From: Istiophorus platypterus
Taxonomy: Eukaryota > Chordata > Actinopteri > Istiophoriformes > Istiophoridae
Assembly (NCBI GenBank): GCA_016859345.1
Contig: CM029112.1
Coordinates: forward strand, 12,062,089-12,126,088
Direction of reading: 5' to 3'
Length of the DNA: 64,000 bases
A program made the position numbers and the translations under genes. How positions within the stretch are numbered: position 1 is the first letter of the stretch; every line of letters begins with the position of its first letter. This document shows positions 1 through 14,900 of the stretch, in pieces. The notes under the pieces were generated by a model. It worked only from the letters and a program-made list of their open reading frames with translations, did no database searches and was not told where the DNA came from.

Positions 1-3000
1 CAGTCCCATGTACACCGCCAAGGTGCTTTAAAAACTAACGAGATTACCAGATTTGTATTAATCCTTAGCTTAAAATAGTCCCATTCAAATGGAATATTTA
101 CTCCTGCCTGAGTAGTGTTTGCTAAAAAAAAAAACAAAACTGCAGTGCCCAGTTGTTGGAGGAAATTATTCATTTTATTTAAATGATTCAACTTTTTTTT
201 GGGGGGGGTGTATATTTATGAGCTATGTTTTACAGATTTATGCCGTCATTAGGAGATAATGGGCTTAGGGTTAGAGTAATTTTTTGGCAATAAAAAACAA
301 AGCGAATAATACCAGTCTGTCATTTAACGGTAGATAATTGAGCTAATTATCATTTTGATGTAAGCTTTACAATGTTCCTTTTAACACAAACATAAAATAG
401 AAATAGCTGTTTAATAAGCAGGAAAAAAAATCACTTTGCCCTGTCAGTATATTGCTGATGAAATTCAAAATTTCGAGCTATAAGACATCTTGACAACCAT
501 TAGCGATGTTGCCATGATGTGTCCACACACTCTGGGTGCATTAAGCCTCCTGTTGTGCCTCACTGGGGCCATGGGATGTGTGCACTGACGCAAGCTCCAG
601 TCTCTCTGGGGCAGCCATGCAGGTAAATAAACTGGTGATTGTTTGCTGAGGGAGGACATCACATGCACAGATGAAAAAGCCTGTTGATTACTGATCGAGT
701 TGTGCTCACTCTTAGCCTCAGGATGAGCTCTGGATCAATCTTTAATACGGTGACTGAGACACAGATTCTGCATTGACCTGCAGGAAAATTCTCCAACCAG
801 TATTATTTACTTGTATTTAATTGCATCCATATGTGTGCTTGGCAGCCAGTCATTGATTTCAATATAGCAGAGGATGAAAATCACCTTTCACCTTAATTAC
901 TGATAAACTTAAAGAAATTGAACATCTCTACTCTCGCAGTGGAGTTACTTCATGCCACTTTCTCCATTCCCTGCAAGTCTGTGGCTCCTCTGACCTTGGT
1001 GACAGGATCTTGATATCTCTTTTGTGTGGGATGATTCTCAGTATAACATAAATCCTTTGTCTCTCCTTTTGTAGTGTCTAGAGAAATGTATTTCATTTTA
1101 CTTGTGAATCCTCAATGTTTTCTTTCTCTGTCTAGGGGCTGAAATATATATTAATAAGATATGTGTCATAACCATGACCATCTTAGGAATTCTTTTAGTT
1201 CCTTTTGATCCATTTAGGGCCAATGCAGTCTCTCTCTCTCTCTCCTTTTTTTTAGCTTTTCACATTCATTCCTCGCTTGTGCCACATAAGTGTCCGTGAG
1301 AATTCCCATTCTTCTCTGTTGAGATTACTTGTGTTAAGGAAGGTTCAGGTGGGATCACACACATCGGGTTCTCGTTAAGACAATAGCTGCTATTTCCAAC
1401 AATGCACTGATTAGGGTGTATCCTGTGCTAACAAAGGGATTCGTTGGGGGCTAATTCCCCCCATTCCTGGATCCATATCTTTGTCACCTCAAATGAAAAG
1501 CACTTGTATCATCACAAGGCCTATCTACCATTATCCCTCTTTACCATTATTCATCTCCAGTAAGAACTGCAGCCCCCCTCAGGGCGACAAGGCAAGGTTT
1601 GGTGCAATTCAGTCCTAATCAGACACTGTTTGCCTGTTTTTGGATTGGCTGTTATGCTCCCTCATGGTGTGAAAGGCGCTGCGCCTCAGGCACAGCTGAT
1701 GGTGACGGGGGCCCCGGGAGGGACCCCATGGCCGCTCCATGGGGAGGAGTTCCAAATCCAGGATTATTCTCCCAGACCCGCAGCCAGCTGGATTAGGGGA
1801 TAGTCAGCGGAAAAGGGCACCGTCAGCACTCTTTCCTTAGCAGCTCAGTGGATTAGGGCTGTGCAGATGCCGAGCTGCCTGTGAGGTGCAGAGACCGCGA
1901 GGAACACTGAGCCACGCCGGTCCTCTCACAGATACACAGCAGCACCATACATGGAGATGGAAAAAAGGGAATGGTTGAGTGCACACTCATACACGATGAA
2001 GAGTTGATTTTTCCATTCTTGACTTGGGTGCTCAAATATGGTGTGAGGAGATAATCATTGACTTTACGGATGGATGGTGCTAAACTAAATTGAGGAAAAG
2101 GAAATTTAAATAAAACTGCATTCACACTTTTGGAGTTATTTCTGCAGCGAACGCCCTATCTGATGATGCTGTGTGCAGGCCGCACAGTCTGACAGATGAC
2201 AGCTTCCATACAGCTGCAACCTGCCATTCCTCATTAGACAGATTGTCTACATTACAGTCACAGTGTGGGTGTGCATTTGTACATTGTACAGTGTCTTGGG
2301 TGTAAGAGCAAATGGGTGTTTGAGAGCAGCTACTGGTTGCATTTGTATATCTTGTGTTTTCATTGTGGTTTTTGTGTCTGTGAAACAGCAGCAGAGCACT
2401 GCTAGATACCCCAGCTAGTTTCTCCTGCCTGTAATCAGCTACTATTGATTGTGAAGTAGTCAATGAGAGTAAAGTCTGAATGTGCCCCCAAAGCTGCTGC
2501 GGATGGATCGATCACAGCCCGCTGCTGAGCCTTTGTATGACTGGCATAATGGAATGTGCACAGCAGTGTCCAGTGTTTGCTCTCCTTGATAAGAAAAAAG
2601 AAAAAGAACATTTCATTCAGTTCCCATTCGTTTCATTGTTGGTCACTTTTCTTCAAAGATGCTGCAAGGTTAGGATGTATGATTTTTATTTTCTTGTTTT
2701 TTCAAAAGGATGATGCAATTTGCTTATCACCATGCAAACAACTGCATGGGTTCATCCATGGGACTGTGACGCATGCTGCCACATTACCTCCCCATCAAAA
2801 CCACATCCTATCAACTTAATACTGAGAAATAGGCCATATAGAAATTGCCAGGTGCCTAATTTGGTCTTTGTCGCACATAATTTAAACTACTCACCCCCTC
2901 CCCAACTAAGGGGCAGAGAGAGAGAGGGAGAGAGTGGAGAGAGAGAGAGATAATTGCCTTATAAGGCAGTAGGCTGTTATGAATGTGACGTCTCATTCCC

Positions 3001-3111
3001 AGCAGCGTGCTGGCAGATCATACGGTAAAGCCCACATCTCAAATCCATCTGAAGGAGGTTGGCTTTCACAGGCTTTGGTTTGATAGCTCCAGCTGTCTCG
3101 TTTAGGACTGC
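1..3111. other. Non-coding upstream flank, no gene seen
   Basis: This is AT-rich unique sequence with short homopolymers. The open reading frames are short, lack splice-site context and match no family I recognise. A small GA-rich patch lies near 2,918-2,950. I see nothing coding here. Functional non-coding elements cannot be excluded without comparative data. Confidence 0.55.
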
Positions 3112-3128
3112 ATGTGTGTGTATGTGTT

Positions 3129-3219
<91 letters not shown>
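3112..3219. repeat. Compound (TG)n(TA)n(TG)n microsatellite
   Basis: A TG run (about 3,127-3,144) passes into a TA run (about 3,145-3,176) and back into a TG run ending at 3,219. Long TG/CA frames translate as Cys-Val or His-Thr repeats and are not coding. Confidence 0.97.
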
Positions 3220-3221
<2 letters not shown>

Positions 3222-3347
3222 TGGAAGGGGGGATGGTACATGGAAGTGTATCTGTGTGTTTTCAAGTGCAGCGTTGTGTGTGAGTGAGTGCATATGTACC
3301 GTGTTATTGACTCCTGAAGTACTTCTCTGCAGGGGGATTTTGTTGGA

Positions 3348-3465
<118 letters not shown>

Positions 3466-3559
3466 TGGACGGAGACAGAGAGGGGGATGCTGAGTCAGGT
3501 GGATGATTTAAAGTGTTAACATTGCAGTACAGGTGGAGACACACAGACACGCAATGTGT

Positions 3560-4160
3560 AACATCTCTTCCTCTTTTGTTTTTTTTCTTGCATTCCTTCT
3601 CTTCCTTCTCTCTTCCTCACTTTTCGTCATTCTCTTCTCCCCCTAACGTCCCATCTTTACTTCCTTTTCCTCCGCATCTTTTCCTTTTCCTCCCCTTCTT
3701 GGTGCATCCCTCTTCATCGCTTTCCTTTCCTTTCCTTTCCTCACCAATCCTCTCTTTCCCTCTCCATCACTATCCCTCGCCATCTCCCTGCATCCCAGTG
3801 TACCCCTCCCCCAACCAGACAGCCAGGCTGGATGTGTGTGTGTGTGAGTGTGTGTGTGTGTGTATGCGTGAGTGCACTCCCAGCTGGGGGCAGCAGTAGG
3901 GAGGGATGTTCTTTGGGGAAATGGAGGACGGCATGCAGTCTGCTCCTCTTGGAAAACCATCAGCGTATCATCTCTTCCTCTCCCTCTCTCTGTCTTTTGT
4001 CAGCTGTGAATTTCTTCTTCTTTGCGGTTTAAACGTGTTTCTATATCTGATTTCTCAATCTGTTCAAAAAATATTCCACTCTACCTGTCACCCCTTCCCC
4101 CCACTCTCTCTATCTTCCTCCCCTGTCTTCTCTTGCTTTCTCCGTCTCTTTCCACATTGA
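3560..4160. repeat. Pyrimidine-rich low-complexity tract
   Basis: The + strand is strongly biased to C and T for much of 3,560-3,800 and again 3,960-4,160, split by a short TG-rich patch at 3,833-3,870. Leu/Ser/Pro/Phe-rich frames across it are compositional artefacts. It could adopt triplex-type structure, but that is inference only. Confidence 0.7.
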
Positions 4161-7100
4161 TGTGTGGATTTTATTTTTTTTTTTCACTGTTGCTGGTGCC
4201 CTCTCAGCATGCGCTGCTGTTCCCCACAGAGAAGGTTTTCTCCTGTCACTACACACTCCTCACAGGGTATCCTCTTGCTACCATCAGTCTCTTAAAAGCA
4301 CAGCCCTCCATTTATCTCAGCTCTCCTTTTTTTTTTAATCTCCCCTTCTTGCTTTTTAGAAGTGCCGCAAGCTTCTTTCAATTATCTTCCCCTTCCTCTC
4401 CGTGGTCGCTGGGAGACAGCTTTTCTGTGCAAATATTTGCTTTTCATGAATATGCCATCATTAAGCGCCCTGCATAGGTGTGGGAGCAGCACCGGCGAAA
4501 TGTTAATTGCAGCTCGGCGAGGCCCTCTCATGCATTCCTCCCCTTGCAGGAATCTGGCAGGAGCTCAGACAGGGAACAGACGTCTGGGTCAGGGCAGGCT
4601 CAGGCAGAGAAAGTATAAGACAGACTGAGAGTGAGAGGAGGAGGGAGCACAGGAGAAGGAAAGGAAAACAAGGAGTGCGACTAAGAGTGAAACTTGGTGA
4701 GACGGATATAAACAGGGTGAAAGAAAAAAAAAACTTATAAAACCTCCATTCGCACCATCAGGTGGAGCACACAGTCTAATTCCCCAGGCCTCGGGGTCTA
4801 ACATGAACCACAGGGGTTTGGACTTTCCAAGGGGCTGCTTTGTACCTCTAGAACACACTTCCTGGAAGCACACTAGACACTGGAATTTTTTAAAGATATC
4901 CTGGAACACTATCACAGTATTTCCAAATTATTAAAAAGGTAACCACTAATTCTTCACCTACTGCTTCAGATTTTGCCTTTCCCTGTAGTTTAACTTGCTT
5001 TTAATTACCGTGTAGCTCTATCCTATTATTTCCCCTTTGAGTTTTGCAATTCATGGTACTTGTTATTTATAAAATGCACTATAGCTATTCATATTAAGGC
5101 CAGAAAAAATGGGAGCGTGAATGCCCAAGGGAGTTCAGTTGTCAATTCTAGTATAACTGGATGGGGACCAAGAGGCCGGCATGAAAAGAGGGATTAGAGT
5201 CCATTTCAACATGGAGCTGGTATCTGTTGCAAGATCGCCTTAATATGGTGAACAGCAATGGCTTTGTTTTAGGCAAGGAATGCAGCCGGTTCAGCTAATT
5301 TAGAGGTGGCCATTTCCGTTGGCATGTAGGCTTTGCCACGTTGGCAGAGCTCCTCGATGGGGAGGCCATGGAGACTGTGATAACTGAAAGCAGTTAAGAG
5401 GACCAGTCAGAATCAAAGAACATCGGGTGATTTCAGTGATCGATCAGGGGCTTTCTGGCAAAATCGCCAGATGTTGGGTTAGAATGAAAATCTGTACGTT
5501 ACTGGCAGTCATATGTTCAAGTTCAATCAAAGTTCAGCTACAACAACTCACATCCAATTGTTGCATTGAATACATTTACACGACTGAAAGTTGCTCTGTG
5601 TGAGTCATCTAGAAAAAAAAAAAAAACTTGCAAAACGCTGTTTTGGCCAATCCAATCTGTTCACACGCATATATCATATGTTAACTGATTGCAGTATCGT
5701 TTCGTTGGGATTTTCAGGACAAAAGATAAAATACTTACCACTGTGAGCATTTTTTTTTTTTTGAGTTCTAAAATCCTGTGAGAGAGAAGAGTAATCCGTT
5801 GTGCAGTGTTTTAACATCTGACACAGTGAAAAAGACATGCCATGCATAATGACAAACCAACCAAGAGACATGAAGACAGCTCGACCTTTAGATGCTGGAA
5901 AGATTGGTATGTAATCTATGTGGATTTATATTTATTATCTTTTCAGTCACCTCTTACAGTCGAAGATTTGAGTGTGAGAATACGTGTGAAATTGCTGAAG
6001 ACAGACAGACAGGGTGTAGTCACAGGGCTTACATATGACATGACTGTAGTCAGTCACACTGGGCCGACTTGACTGCCACCATTGAATGAGGCCACTTTAG
6101 TATGCTGGGGGCCATCACCTCAGACTACAGTCTTTAGTTCAGCCTCGCTGTCATCTCACTTCACAAGTTTATTTTCACATATTAAGAAGAGATAGAGCAG
6201 GGGAAGATGCTCCTCCACATTTTTCCTTCAGGCACAAACTGACGTGCACCTGACATGTGGATGTTTGTTTGGGTGGGATGTCTCAAATTTACTTTTTTTT
6301 GACTCGCTCAATGTTATTCAGCCTAGATTTCCACACCTCGCTCCATCGCTGTCTTCCACCGTCGGATGTGTTACAGTCATGTGCTGGCCGCGCAGGTGCA
6401 TGTGAGCTGAAGGAGGCTTCCCCTTCCTCTTTATCCCCTGTTCTATCCTTTTGCCTCAACCATAAAACATCCTCCTCTCTTCCTCAGCTTCCTCTTCCAC
6501 AGGTGAATTCTCCTGCACCATCCCTTCCTTTGTCTCTCTTCAATTTCTCTCCCCCTCCTCCTCCCCCTGCCTGCTGCTTTCCCAGAGATGTCAACCTGTT
6601 ATCGGCAAGGTCTATGAATAGCACAGGGTTGGAGCTGCAACCCACTCACCTCCCTAACATAGCTCATGTCTTATGCATTGCTCCTGCATGCCAGAATCCC
6701 TCAAGCACTATTTGAACTGTTACTCAGTCTTGGTTCTGCTACCAAACCTAGATTAACAAAAAATTCTGTGCAACACCACAACAGAGGGAATTACTAACCA
6801 TGTAATGTATTTGATAATGCGTTGAAGGTGCAGATTTATAGCACTATTTGACATTACTAAAATAATGAACTTGTCATTCACAATTAAAAGCAGACAGTTT
6901 GTCTCAGTGTCTCGGTGCTGGTGTCTCGGGTGACAACCATCATCTTTCTGCTGCTCTTGAGCTGAAAAAGATGATAAAACGGGTTAAATTGCTAATAAAT
7001 AATCACTCTCATTTGTATTCCGCAAAAATTCTTACCGACTTTTGCTGCACCAGAATCCATTGTATACTGTATGTTCATCTAAAGATTGTGGCTCAACAAC

Positions 7101-8026
7101 CAGAGCTGCATATACTGTGCGTGTATCACAGATGCAGCACAGAGATAAGCATCCACCGCCATTGATGCCACAATTCTTCCTACATTGCTCCTGGAAATTC
7201 TGTTATGGCAAGATGCTTATTTTTTCCAGCACTGAAATCTGTTTACAATGCAGTGAGCGGCGGCATCATCCTCCCAGTGTTTCTCCTCCATGCCGCAGCT
7301 CCAATAATACACCAGGGACATGGAGCTTAGCAGTGACAGCCCTAAATCCCTCTTTCCACAGCACTGATTTCTGGATTAAGGAGGGGAGATTTCCACACCT
7401 CTGAATTGTGTTGTGTTACGGGGCTCACACATCTTTTCATGCATCTTTTCTTCTGCTGTGTGCATCGAAATGGGAGCATTTCCTTATTTACTCAGATTTA
7501 GAGTGATTCTGGATGGGGAATGGGAGGCTCTAACATGGATGAGGTTCGAGGCAGGGAGAAGGTAGAGAATAATGGTGATTATTGTGGTAAACCCCCTTTA
7601 TGGAGGGATTTTGGAGCCTCATATTAAGCAGAACACCTAAACAGGGTTGATTTTTTTTCCTCCAAATCAAGCTATGCTTCAAACCAGGACTCATGGTCCT
7701 GTTATTTTGACAGATTCTGATGCCTCAAAAAGGTTTGGAATATTTTCGTTCCAGTGTGGACTAAAAACCTCCCAATATCATTTCTCCCTCTCCTCCTCCA
7801 CTTCTCGGCCACTCCTTATTCCTCTCCCTCACTTCTGTCCTTCCCTCCAGGACCCTCCCCACGTCCTCGTCATTTTTCCCTTCATTCCATTACCGAACAT
7901 TGTTTTGACTTTCCAGGTTCCGCATTCCTCCACACAGCATACCGACCTGCCTGCCGGACTGCCGGAAGAATTCCTGGCCTGTGATTATCCACTCATATTT
8001 CATTTCCACACACATACACACCCGCG

Positions 8027-8028
<2 letters not shown>
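4161..8028. other. Non-coding flank, no gene seen
   Basis: Unique sequence with another C/T-rich patch at about 6,420-6,580 and 7,780-7,860. No open frame here has recognisable domains or matching splice sites. Confidence 0.5.

Positions 8029-8074
<46 letters not shown>
8029..8074. repeat. (CA)n microsatellite
   Basis: A CA repeat with a CGCGCC interruption at its 5' side. Confidence 0.95.
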
Positions 8075-8076
<2 letters not shown>

Positions 8077-8267
8077 GGAGGCAATAAATTAATGGAACAG
8101 GCTTTACTCTTTTATTACCTCTGAAGAAAGGTTTATTGTTTCTTGTTGCAGGGGGTTGAACTGATTTACTCATACATTCCACAATGTCCAAATGCCATTG
8201 ATTTGCTTTTGAGCAATCAATCTAGGGAGATTTGTGTTTTTTAACAGATGCTGTATGGCAAGCAGAG

Positions 8268-8270
<3 letters not shown>

Positions 8271-8342
<72 letters not shown>
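8271..8342. repeat. (TG)n microsatellite
   Basis: A perfect TG repeat of about 36 units, only 200 bases from the preceding CA array and in the opposite strand sense. Confidence 0.97.
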
Positions 8343-8343
<1 letters not shown>

Positions 8344-11300
8344 TTTGTATGTGTGTATGTTGCTCCAATTTTTCTTCTTTGTGAGCCAAATTAAACACAG
8401 CCATATTGTGTGTTTATTTTACAATTACTGACAAATTAACTTCTGAAGAGCAATTAATTAGAAGACGGAAATAATGAAAATCTCAATCAATCAAAGAGAA
8501 ATTTTCCCCCGATGCATCTGTGTATATGTACATGCATTCATAATTGTGGCAAAATGCACATTTTGTCAGAGACACAGTCATATTCGTCTGAATGAATGAA
8601 CAAATTACAGCCGTTTATGTATCTGGAGCAGACACGTTCATGCATGTACACTCACAAGCATGCACACACTTACATCGAATACACACATACATACACAGGC
8701 ACAACCTACCAGTTGGCGGAGGGTGTTAATTGTGTTGGGCCTCAGGGCAAAAATAACATTGCACCAAAGACACAGAGATGGAGTGCGCTCTGTCTTTCAG
8801 CAGCCTACGCCTTTCGATCACGACAAAACAACACAATCATGCCACAGTCATGAAATACACTGTAGCTCCTTTATTCAAGTAGAAATTATTACTCATTTTA
8901 TATTAAATGAATTATGGAAAACATACTAATTCTTTTCTTTTGTTGAAATGTTCTATCTTTCTTATTTACAGCCCAAATCCTCCAGTGAATCCCAGTGGAC
9001 AGTGTTTTCATGACTATATGACTGTTAATTGCTAATTAGGCTGGTGTAGCAACAGACCCCTGTGTGAGGTGATGGCACTGTCGGTGTACACAGAATAATT
9101 ACAATGAGAGGTGTCATAGAAGCGTGTCAACATCTGCTCCTCGTGTGGCTGAAAGAAAAGAAACGGTTTCTGAGAGGAGCTCTCCCAAATGTGACAGGTT
9201 GTACTCACTGGCACTCTGGTATTTGTGCAAATTTAGAATCAGGCAAACATTTCACGGTTCATTTGCTGCAGTACGGCAGATTTTAGAGCAAGAACTGAGA
9301 GAATATTTTATTATATGAACCTTTTCATTCATCACTATGTTTCTATATTCCAACGAAAGCTTGTCCAGTAACTACCTCTATTATTTATTCTCAGCTGCAT
9401 CATGTAACTCCTGTATATACATTTTTTGAAATTTCTGTGCACAACATGGGCTACACAGTTTTCCAAATGCTAAAGTCTTTAAAGGTTATGATGACACAAT
9501 TAAATATAAATTTACTTTTTTGCAGGAGGAATCCATGAAGTAATGGGATATTTGAGAAAACCTGTGACCACATTTGAGTAAAAAAGTAACTCTTCTGCGT
9601 GTCAGCAATGCAGCAACAATGGCCAACAAGTTGGCTCCGAAGTTGCAGACAGTGTCTCAAACACTACATAATGTCACTATACTCTACCGTACTTTAATCT
9701 TGTGTGTGTGTGTTTCTGTGTGTTTGTGTGTGCGGTTGTGTGTGTTTGTGTGTGTGAGAGGGAGTGAGGCAGTCAAACTGTGACAGTCAGGAATTTTGTG
9801 ATGCTATAATCAAAATGTCCCGCAAGTTACCGGTGAAAAAAAGATCTTCTCATGAAACAATTGCGACACGCTGCAGTTGTATTTTAGCTCTCATGCAACA
9901 CGCTCGCAGCCACACATCCCCCCACGTTCTGCCTATGTAAAGCATGTGTGTCTGTGTGTTTGAGGTCTAGCACTGCAGCATGCTGAAAAGCTTGTCTGTG
10001 GGTAGAACTATTCTGGAAACACATGTTGGTCTAATGGATTTAATGTGGCTGTAAATTACAGTCCACAGAGTGCTGGAGCATCAGTACCACTCACATGGAA
10101 ATGAGTACTACTTGAGTGCCTTTTAACATTGTATTCAAACCTTTATCAGCTGTGTGTGTGGGCAGCATCTTCATTTCTAAGCATGTTTGAGTGGACTAAG
10201 TTGAGTGTGGTCAGTCATGTCTTTGGTTAGTCTTTTCCTTTCATATTTTAGGGATGACTTCCTCTTGTGATTCTTTTCTTTCATATATGTCATGCTTTGT
10301 TTCATAAAACCGAGTAGATTGCATGGATTTCTTGTCAGTCTATGATAAATACCATGCCTCATTTGAATGGACTGCCTCATTATTCAGACAACTGATTGAA
10401 CAGAAAAAGCTTGTAAAGGCTGTAGCGTTAAATTCGAACTGCAATTTGTCTGCATTGCCCTTTATTTCTCTGGTTACAACCTACAATATTAACAAATGTG
10501 CATTATTGTTGGGTTTTCTGCTCTGTTCAGTTGTTAATATAGTAATACAAGGAGCTCCCTCTGGTAAAATTCTCATTCATGTAAGTAATGATACATGAGT
10601 GGATATGTGCATGTGTGCGATTATTGCATGTATACATAAGTGTGTGTCTGTCTGTGTGCATGAGTGTGTATGTAAATGTCTATTTAAACTGTTGATTGTG
10701 CGAGTGGTGGTAACATGCAGGCAGATTTTAACCTGCGCCTCTGCCTCATTAGGCCTGCCTCCGTTGCCATGGTTGTCTATTAGAGCAGTGGAGATTAAAG
10801 ACTAATTTACATGTGAAAGAGGAGAGTAGTTAGAGAGAGGGAGAGAGACAGAGAGAGAAAAGAGAGAGAGAGAGAGAGACCACTCACTTGAGTGTATTCC
10901 AGAGAAGAGGGTCAGATAAGGCACAGGCAAATGTTTGTCAAAGCTTTGGCCAACATTTTGGCCATTTACGTATCTGTGTGTTTTCGACCCGGGGTTCTGC
11001 TTTGCAGTATATTGCATTGAGCATCTTGCATAGCTTATGCTATGGCTACTGGTTTTCTGTACTATTTTTATTGCAATTAAATACATTGTGACAACTTCTA
11101 AGATTAGAGTTCTCAAAAACATTTGCAATTGGGCGTCCTTGTAATCCCTAATGTAATCACAACCTGGGAATCTGGGTTGACTGTGAAATATCTTGCTCTC
11201 TCTTCATATTTCCTAACATTTCTAGTTTCAAATGAGGCCATAAAGCCCTAAGAAACTTAAAAAAAATGTTAATTCAATTTATTTTAATTGATATATGTTG

Positions 11301-11826
11301 GAATATATGATTACATAAATCCAGTGGTGTGTACTTTAGGATATACAGCTTCCAAATAACAATATATATTCAGTAGCACTTTACTCAGTTAACCTGAACA
11401 GTCTAATGCAATCCGATAAAACTCCTCTGCTATAAAGTTTACTTTTATGATGCATATAATGCTCTTTTTTTTTGACACTGTCATAATGGTGTTAATTAAA
11501 TTATACGTTTTAGTATTGAGATCATCTGTAAGTTATGGTGTACTGGACTACATTATACTCAGGGGTTTGTCTAATATACTGCCTCCTTCATGCCTGCAAA
11601 GGGGAGGACAAAAAAAAATAGAGACACCTCTCAAAATAATGTAGTCAACTGCAACAACACCTATAACTATGACCTCAGCCATAAACACATAATTGAATTT
11701 ACACATTTCTGACAAAGTCTTACGGGCTTAATAAAAATAGAATTTATGGCAGGGCTGTTGTATTGGACTGTGTTAGATTGTGCAGATGAACATAATAAAG
11801 TGGCCATTGAGTTTAGTGTGTGTGTG
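8343..11826. other. Non-coding flank, no gene seen
   Basis: AT-rich unique DNA with minor TG-rich patches (about 9,703-9,760 and 10,636-10,675) and a GA-rich patch at 10,830-10,880. Nothing coding can be supported. Confidence 0.5.
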
Positions 11827-11830
11827 AGGG

Positions 11831-11870
<40 letters not shown>

Positions 11871-11889
11871 TGCGTGCGTGCGTGCGTGC

Positions 11890-11956
<67 letters not shown>

Positions 11957-11974
11957 TGAGAGAGAGAGAGAGCG
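11827..11974. repeat. Compound (GA)n(TGCG)n(TG)n(GA)n microsatellite
   Basis: Four blocks follow each other: GA 11,831-11,868, TGCG about 11,869-11,896, TG 11,897-11,944 and GA 11,945-11,974. The alternating purine-pyrimidine core is flanked on both sides by purine-only strands. Confidence 0.97.
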
Positions 11975-14900
11975 AGCTGTAAGTTTCGTATACTCCGTGT
12001 AGGCCAACATCTGGCATCCTGTCGCACCTGATCCTCTGAGAGAGAAAAAGAAATAGAAAGAGAAATAAGAAGGGGAGTGAGGGAGACAAGATTTGGAAAT
12101 TAATCACAATTTAAGTGAAACAATATCACATTTGGTTTGAGAAAAACAAAACATTGTTGTGACCCTTGAGATAGGAGGAAATGCTATAATATGTAGTCAT
12201 TGTGGAGATTGCTGTTGGTGGTGGACTTAATGACTTTGAACATGTAATTACTGAGGCTGTTCATTAGAAGCATGAGTCACCTCCTTCTCTCTCTCTCCCT
12301 CTTTAATGTTCATTATGAGCTGAAGCAGGAAAGACAAAGTGGAGCACTCTGTTTCACTCTGACTCACTCCACCACGGTGGCTCTCACCAAAACAAGCCAT
12401 AAGATTGACCAGTCAGTCTGTGGACTGAAAACTTCAGCGCCGAACCATAGATCTGCTACGGCTCAGCACAAGGCTGACGGACACTCGCAAGGGGCCGGTT
12501 CGTCGCAAAAGTCTGATGTATTTTCCTCAAATTAAAGCTACACAAACAATCACAACAACACAGACAGTCTGCTGGAAGCATAACAATGAATTGTGCTATG
12601 TATCACTTTCACATTCTCAGGCCACACAGGCAGTTTATGGAAATCACAGTAGCCTTTCCCAACAGAGTCTGCTGGCCATATTTTTGATTCCTAATAAGCC
12701 AAGTCTGTGGGCTACAGGCAGCAACAGACAGAAAGGAGAGAATCTTCTCTATGAATATTAATGTGTGGTACGGGGGAGGTTGAGGGGCAGGGAGGGTGGG
12801 GAACCAAAGCCTCCTCCAAATCCTTCGCAGATAAACTGAGAGGGGAAGAGAGATGATTACACGCATGGTTTTTCACAGTGCTCCCCCAAATCTCATTTTC
12901 TGTAGTGCATTTTAATGGGATCCTCACACACACCTCAGCCAGCTAAGTCTCTGGGTGCCGCTGTTAAAGAGGGGCCGATAAATTCACAGCTCCCGTGAAT
13001 TTTTTTATATGCAGCGCTACAAGGGCGAGCCACGGCGTGGTTTTGTCACGGTTTTTATGCAAGCAAAAACCGGGCCTTGTCGACCTTTTGTCTTTGTAAT
13101 GCGCCGTATGTATCACTGTCATTTAAATGCAGCCCCAGACAATGGAGAGCTGCGAGAGATGGATGGGATGAGGCGCTGAAATAGGAATCAAAGTCATTCT
13201 CTGCGGCAGATGATGGAAGAGGTCACCACATATAGGCCCAGAGGGAAAAAAAGATCTGGACGTATGCCTGACATGAGAACATGGCAGAAAATTAGTTTAT
13301 ATAGAGAGGAATTGGTCATGTTTATTGATGCTGTTACAGTTTCTTGAACTAACATCCCAGTATTTAAAAATCTAGATCCATTAACACGGCAAAAAATGCC
13401 AGAATGGACCTTTACTATACGGGAATCATATCATATGCAATGATTTCCAGTTTTCAAAGTCCAACTCTCTCACATAGATCTCAGCCCCCTCTTCCTCTCT
13501 GTCCGTCTCTTGTTTATTGCTGATAGCCATCAGGGTGACCTGAGCACACACGGGGGACTGTTTAATTACACACTCTTTCTCCATGTGTCCATCAATAATC
13601 CAACTGATGCAATCATTCATGTGGCCATTTCAATCAATAGAACAGCAGCCAAACTCTGGCTTATGTGACTGAGGCCTTAACATTAGTTTTATGGTGTCGT
13701 TACTCCGCTCATTTTACTATCTGGGGTTTACTGGCCATTTACCTTCAATTTGTTGGTAAAAAGGGCCATTCATCAGTCTTTATGTAGCAACAGCAGTTTT
13801 CGTTGAGAGACTGATACATAAACATTAGCAGCATTGAAAACGACAGTGAATTCATGAAATTTTTGTCTTGTCAAAGATAAATGGTTAACATATTGGCAGA
13901 AACAGGCTTTTTTCCATATTTCATATTTCAGTTTTAAGTTAGAAATGATTTGAATATCAGTGTTAAACCACATCAGTTATCTTTGAGTCTCATGGATTCA
14001 GCAAACAAGCATTTGGCCTATGTTTACTATTGACTGATCACTAATAAAAGTGAGGCACTTTCACGTAATAAAAATTATCCACAAACTTTCTGCACAAAAA
14101 TTTTGCATTTCGGTCTGTTGTCCAAGTCCGTCACATTGTTTTTGTTTCCCTCTTTTCCCCTTGTTTTAGTTTTCTAATCTCAATCTCAAAGGCTCAATTT
14201 CCCTCTTCTTCCTTTTACATTATTGTTCTTCTGAAGCTGCTCCTCCATTTTAAGAGCTTTCAGGGGGACATCTGTTAAAATGGTGTTGTCCTTAAGAAGC
14301 TGTTGACTGAGTTGATGTCACTTGCTGGAGAGATTGGGGGGATAATAATGTGTGCAGGATCATTCTGTTTCCTTAAAACTATGAAGCATCCATTGGTTTT
14401 GTGGTCATGGAGGATGATTAGACTTGTATGTGTCGCTAAATGGCCTCCTTCTTCATTTCAACATTAAATATGTGCTCATTGTTGTGTGCGTGTGTGTCCA
14501 CGCGTGCGCATGTGTGCATGTGTGTGTGTTTGTGTGCGTGTGTGCTGAGCTGATGTAAACAACGTGATCTGGCAGTTCTACAGAAATAGTGTGAATGCGT
14601 GATAACCAGAAAAATTGTATGTGTCTGTCTGTGTGTGCATGAGGGGCTGGGCTGTGGTATTCTTTTCAGCGCCTCGAGGTCCAACCAGTCCTGGGGGGCC
14701 CCCGTGCACGAAGCTTTATTTTCATAGCCTGCTTGTCTCTTTAGCTGCATCCATCATCCAGCAAAACATGTGAACAGTACAGTGTGATTTTGCCTGAAAC
14801 ATGGAATTTTGTTGTTGAATGCTGGAGTTTTACTGTCTGTCTGTTTTCACAACAACACACCACTCTATCCGGATGGTAAGATGCAATCCAATACAAAAAG

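Noticed and set aside
3880..3894. CCAGCTGGGGGCAGC as a CTCF site
   Set aside because: It differs from the core at an important central A and lies beside a TG-rich patch. Too weak to list.
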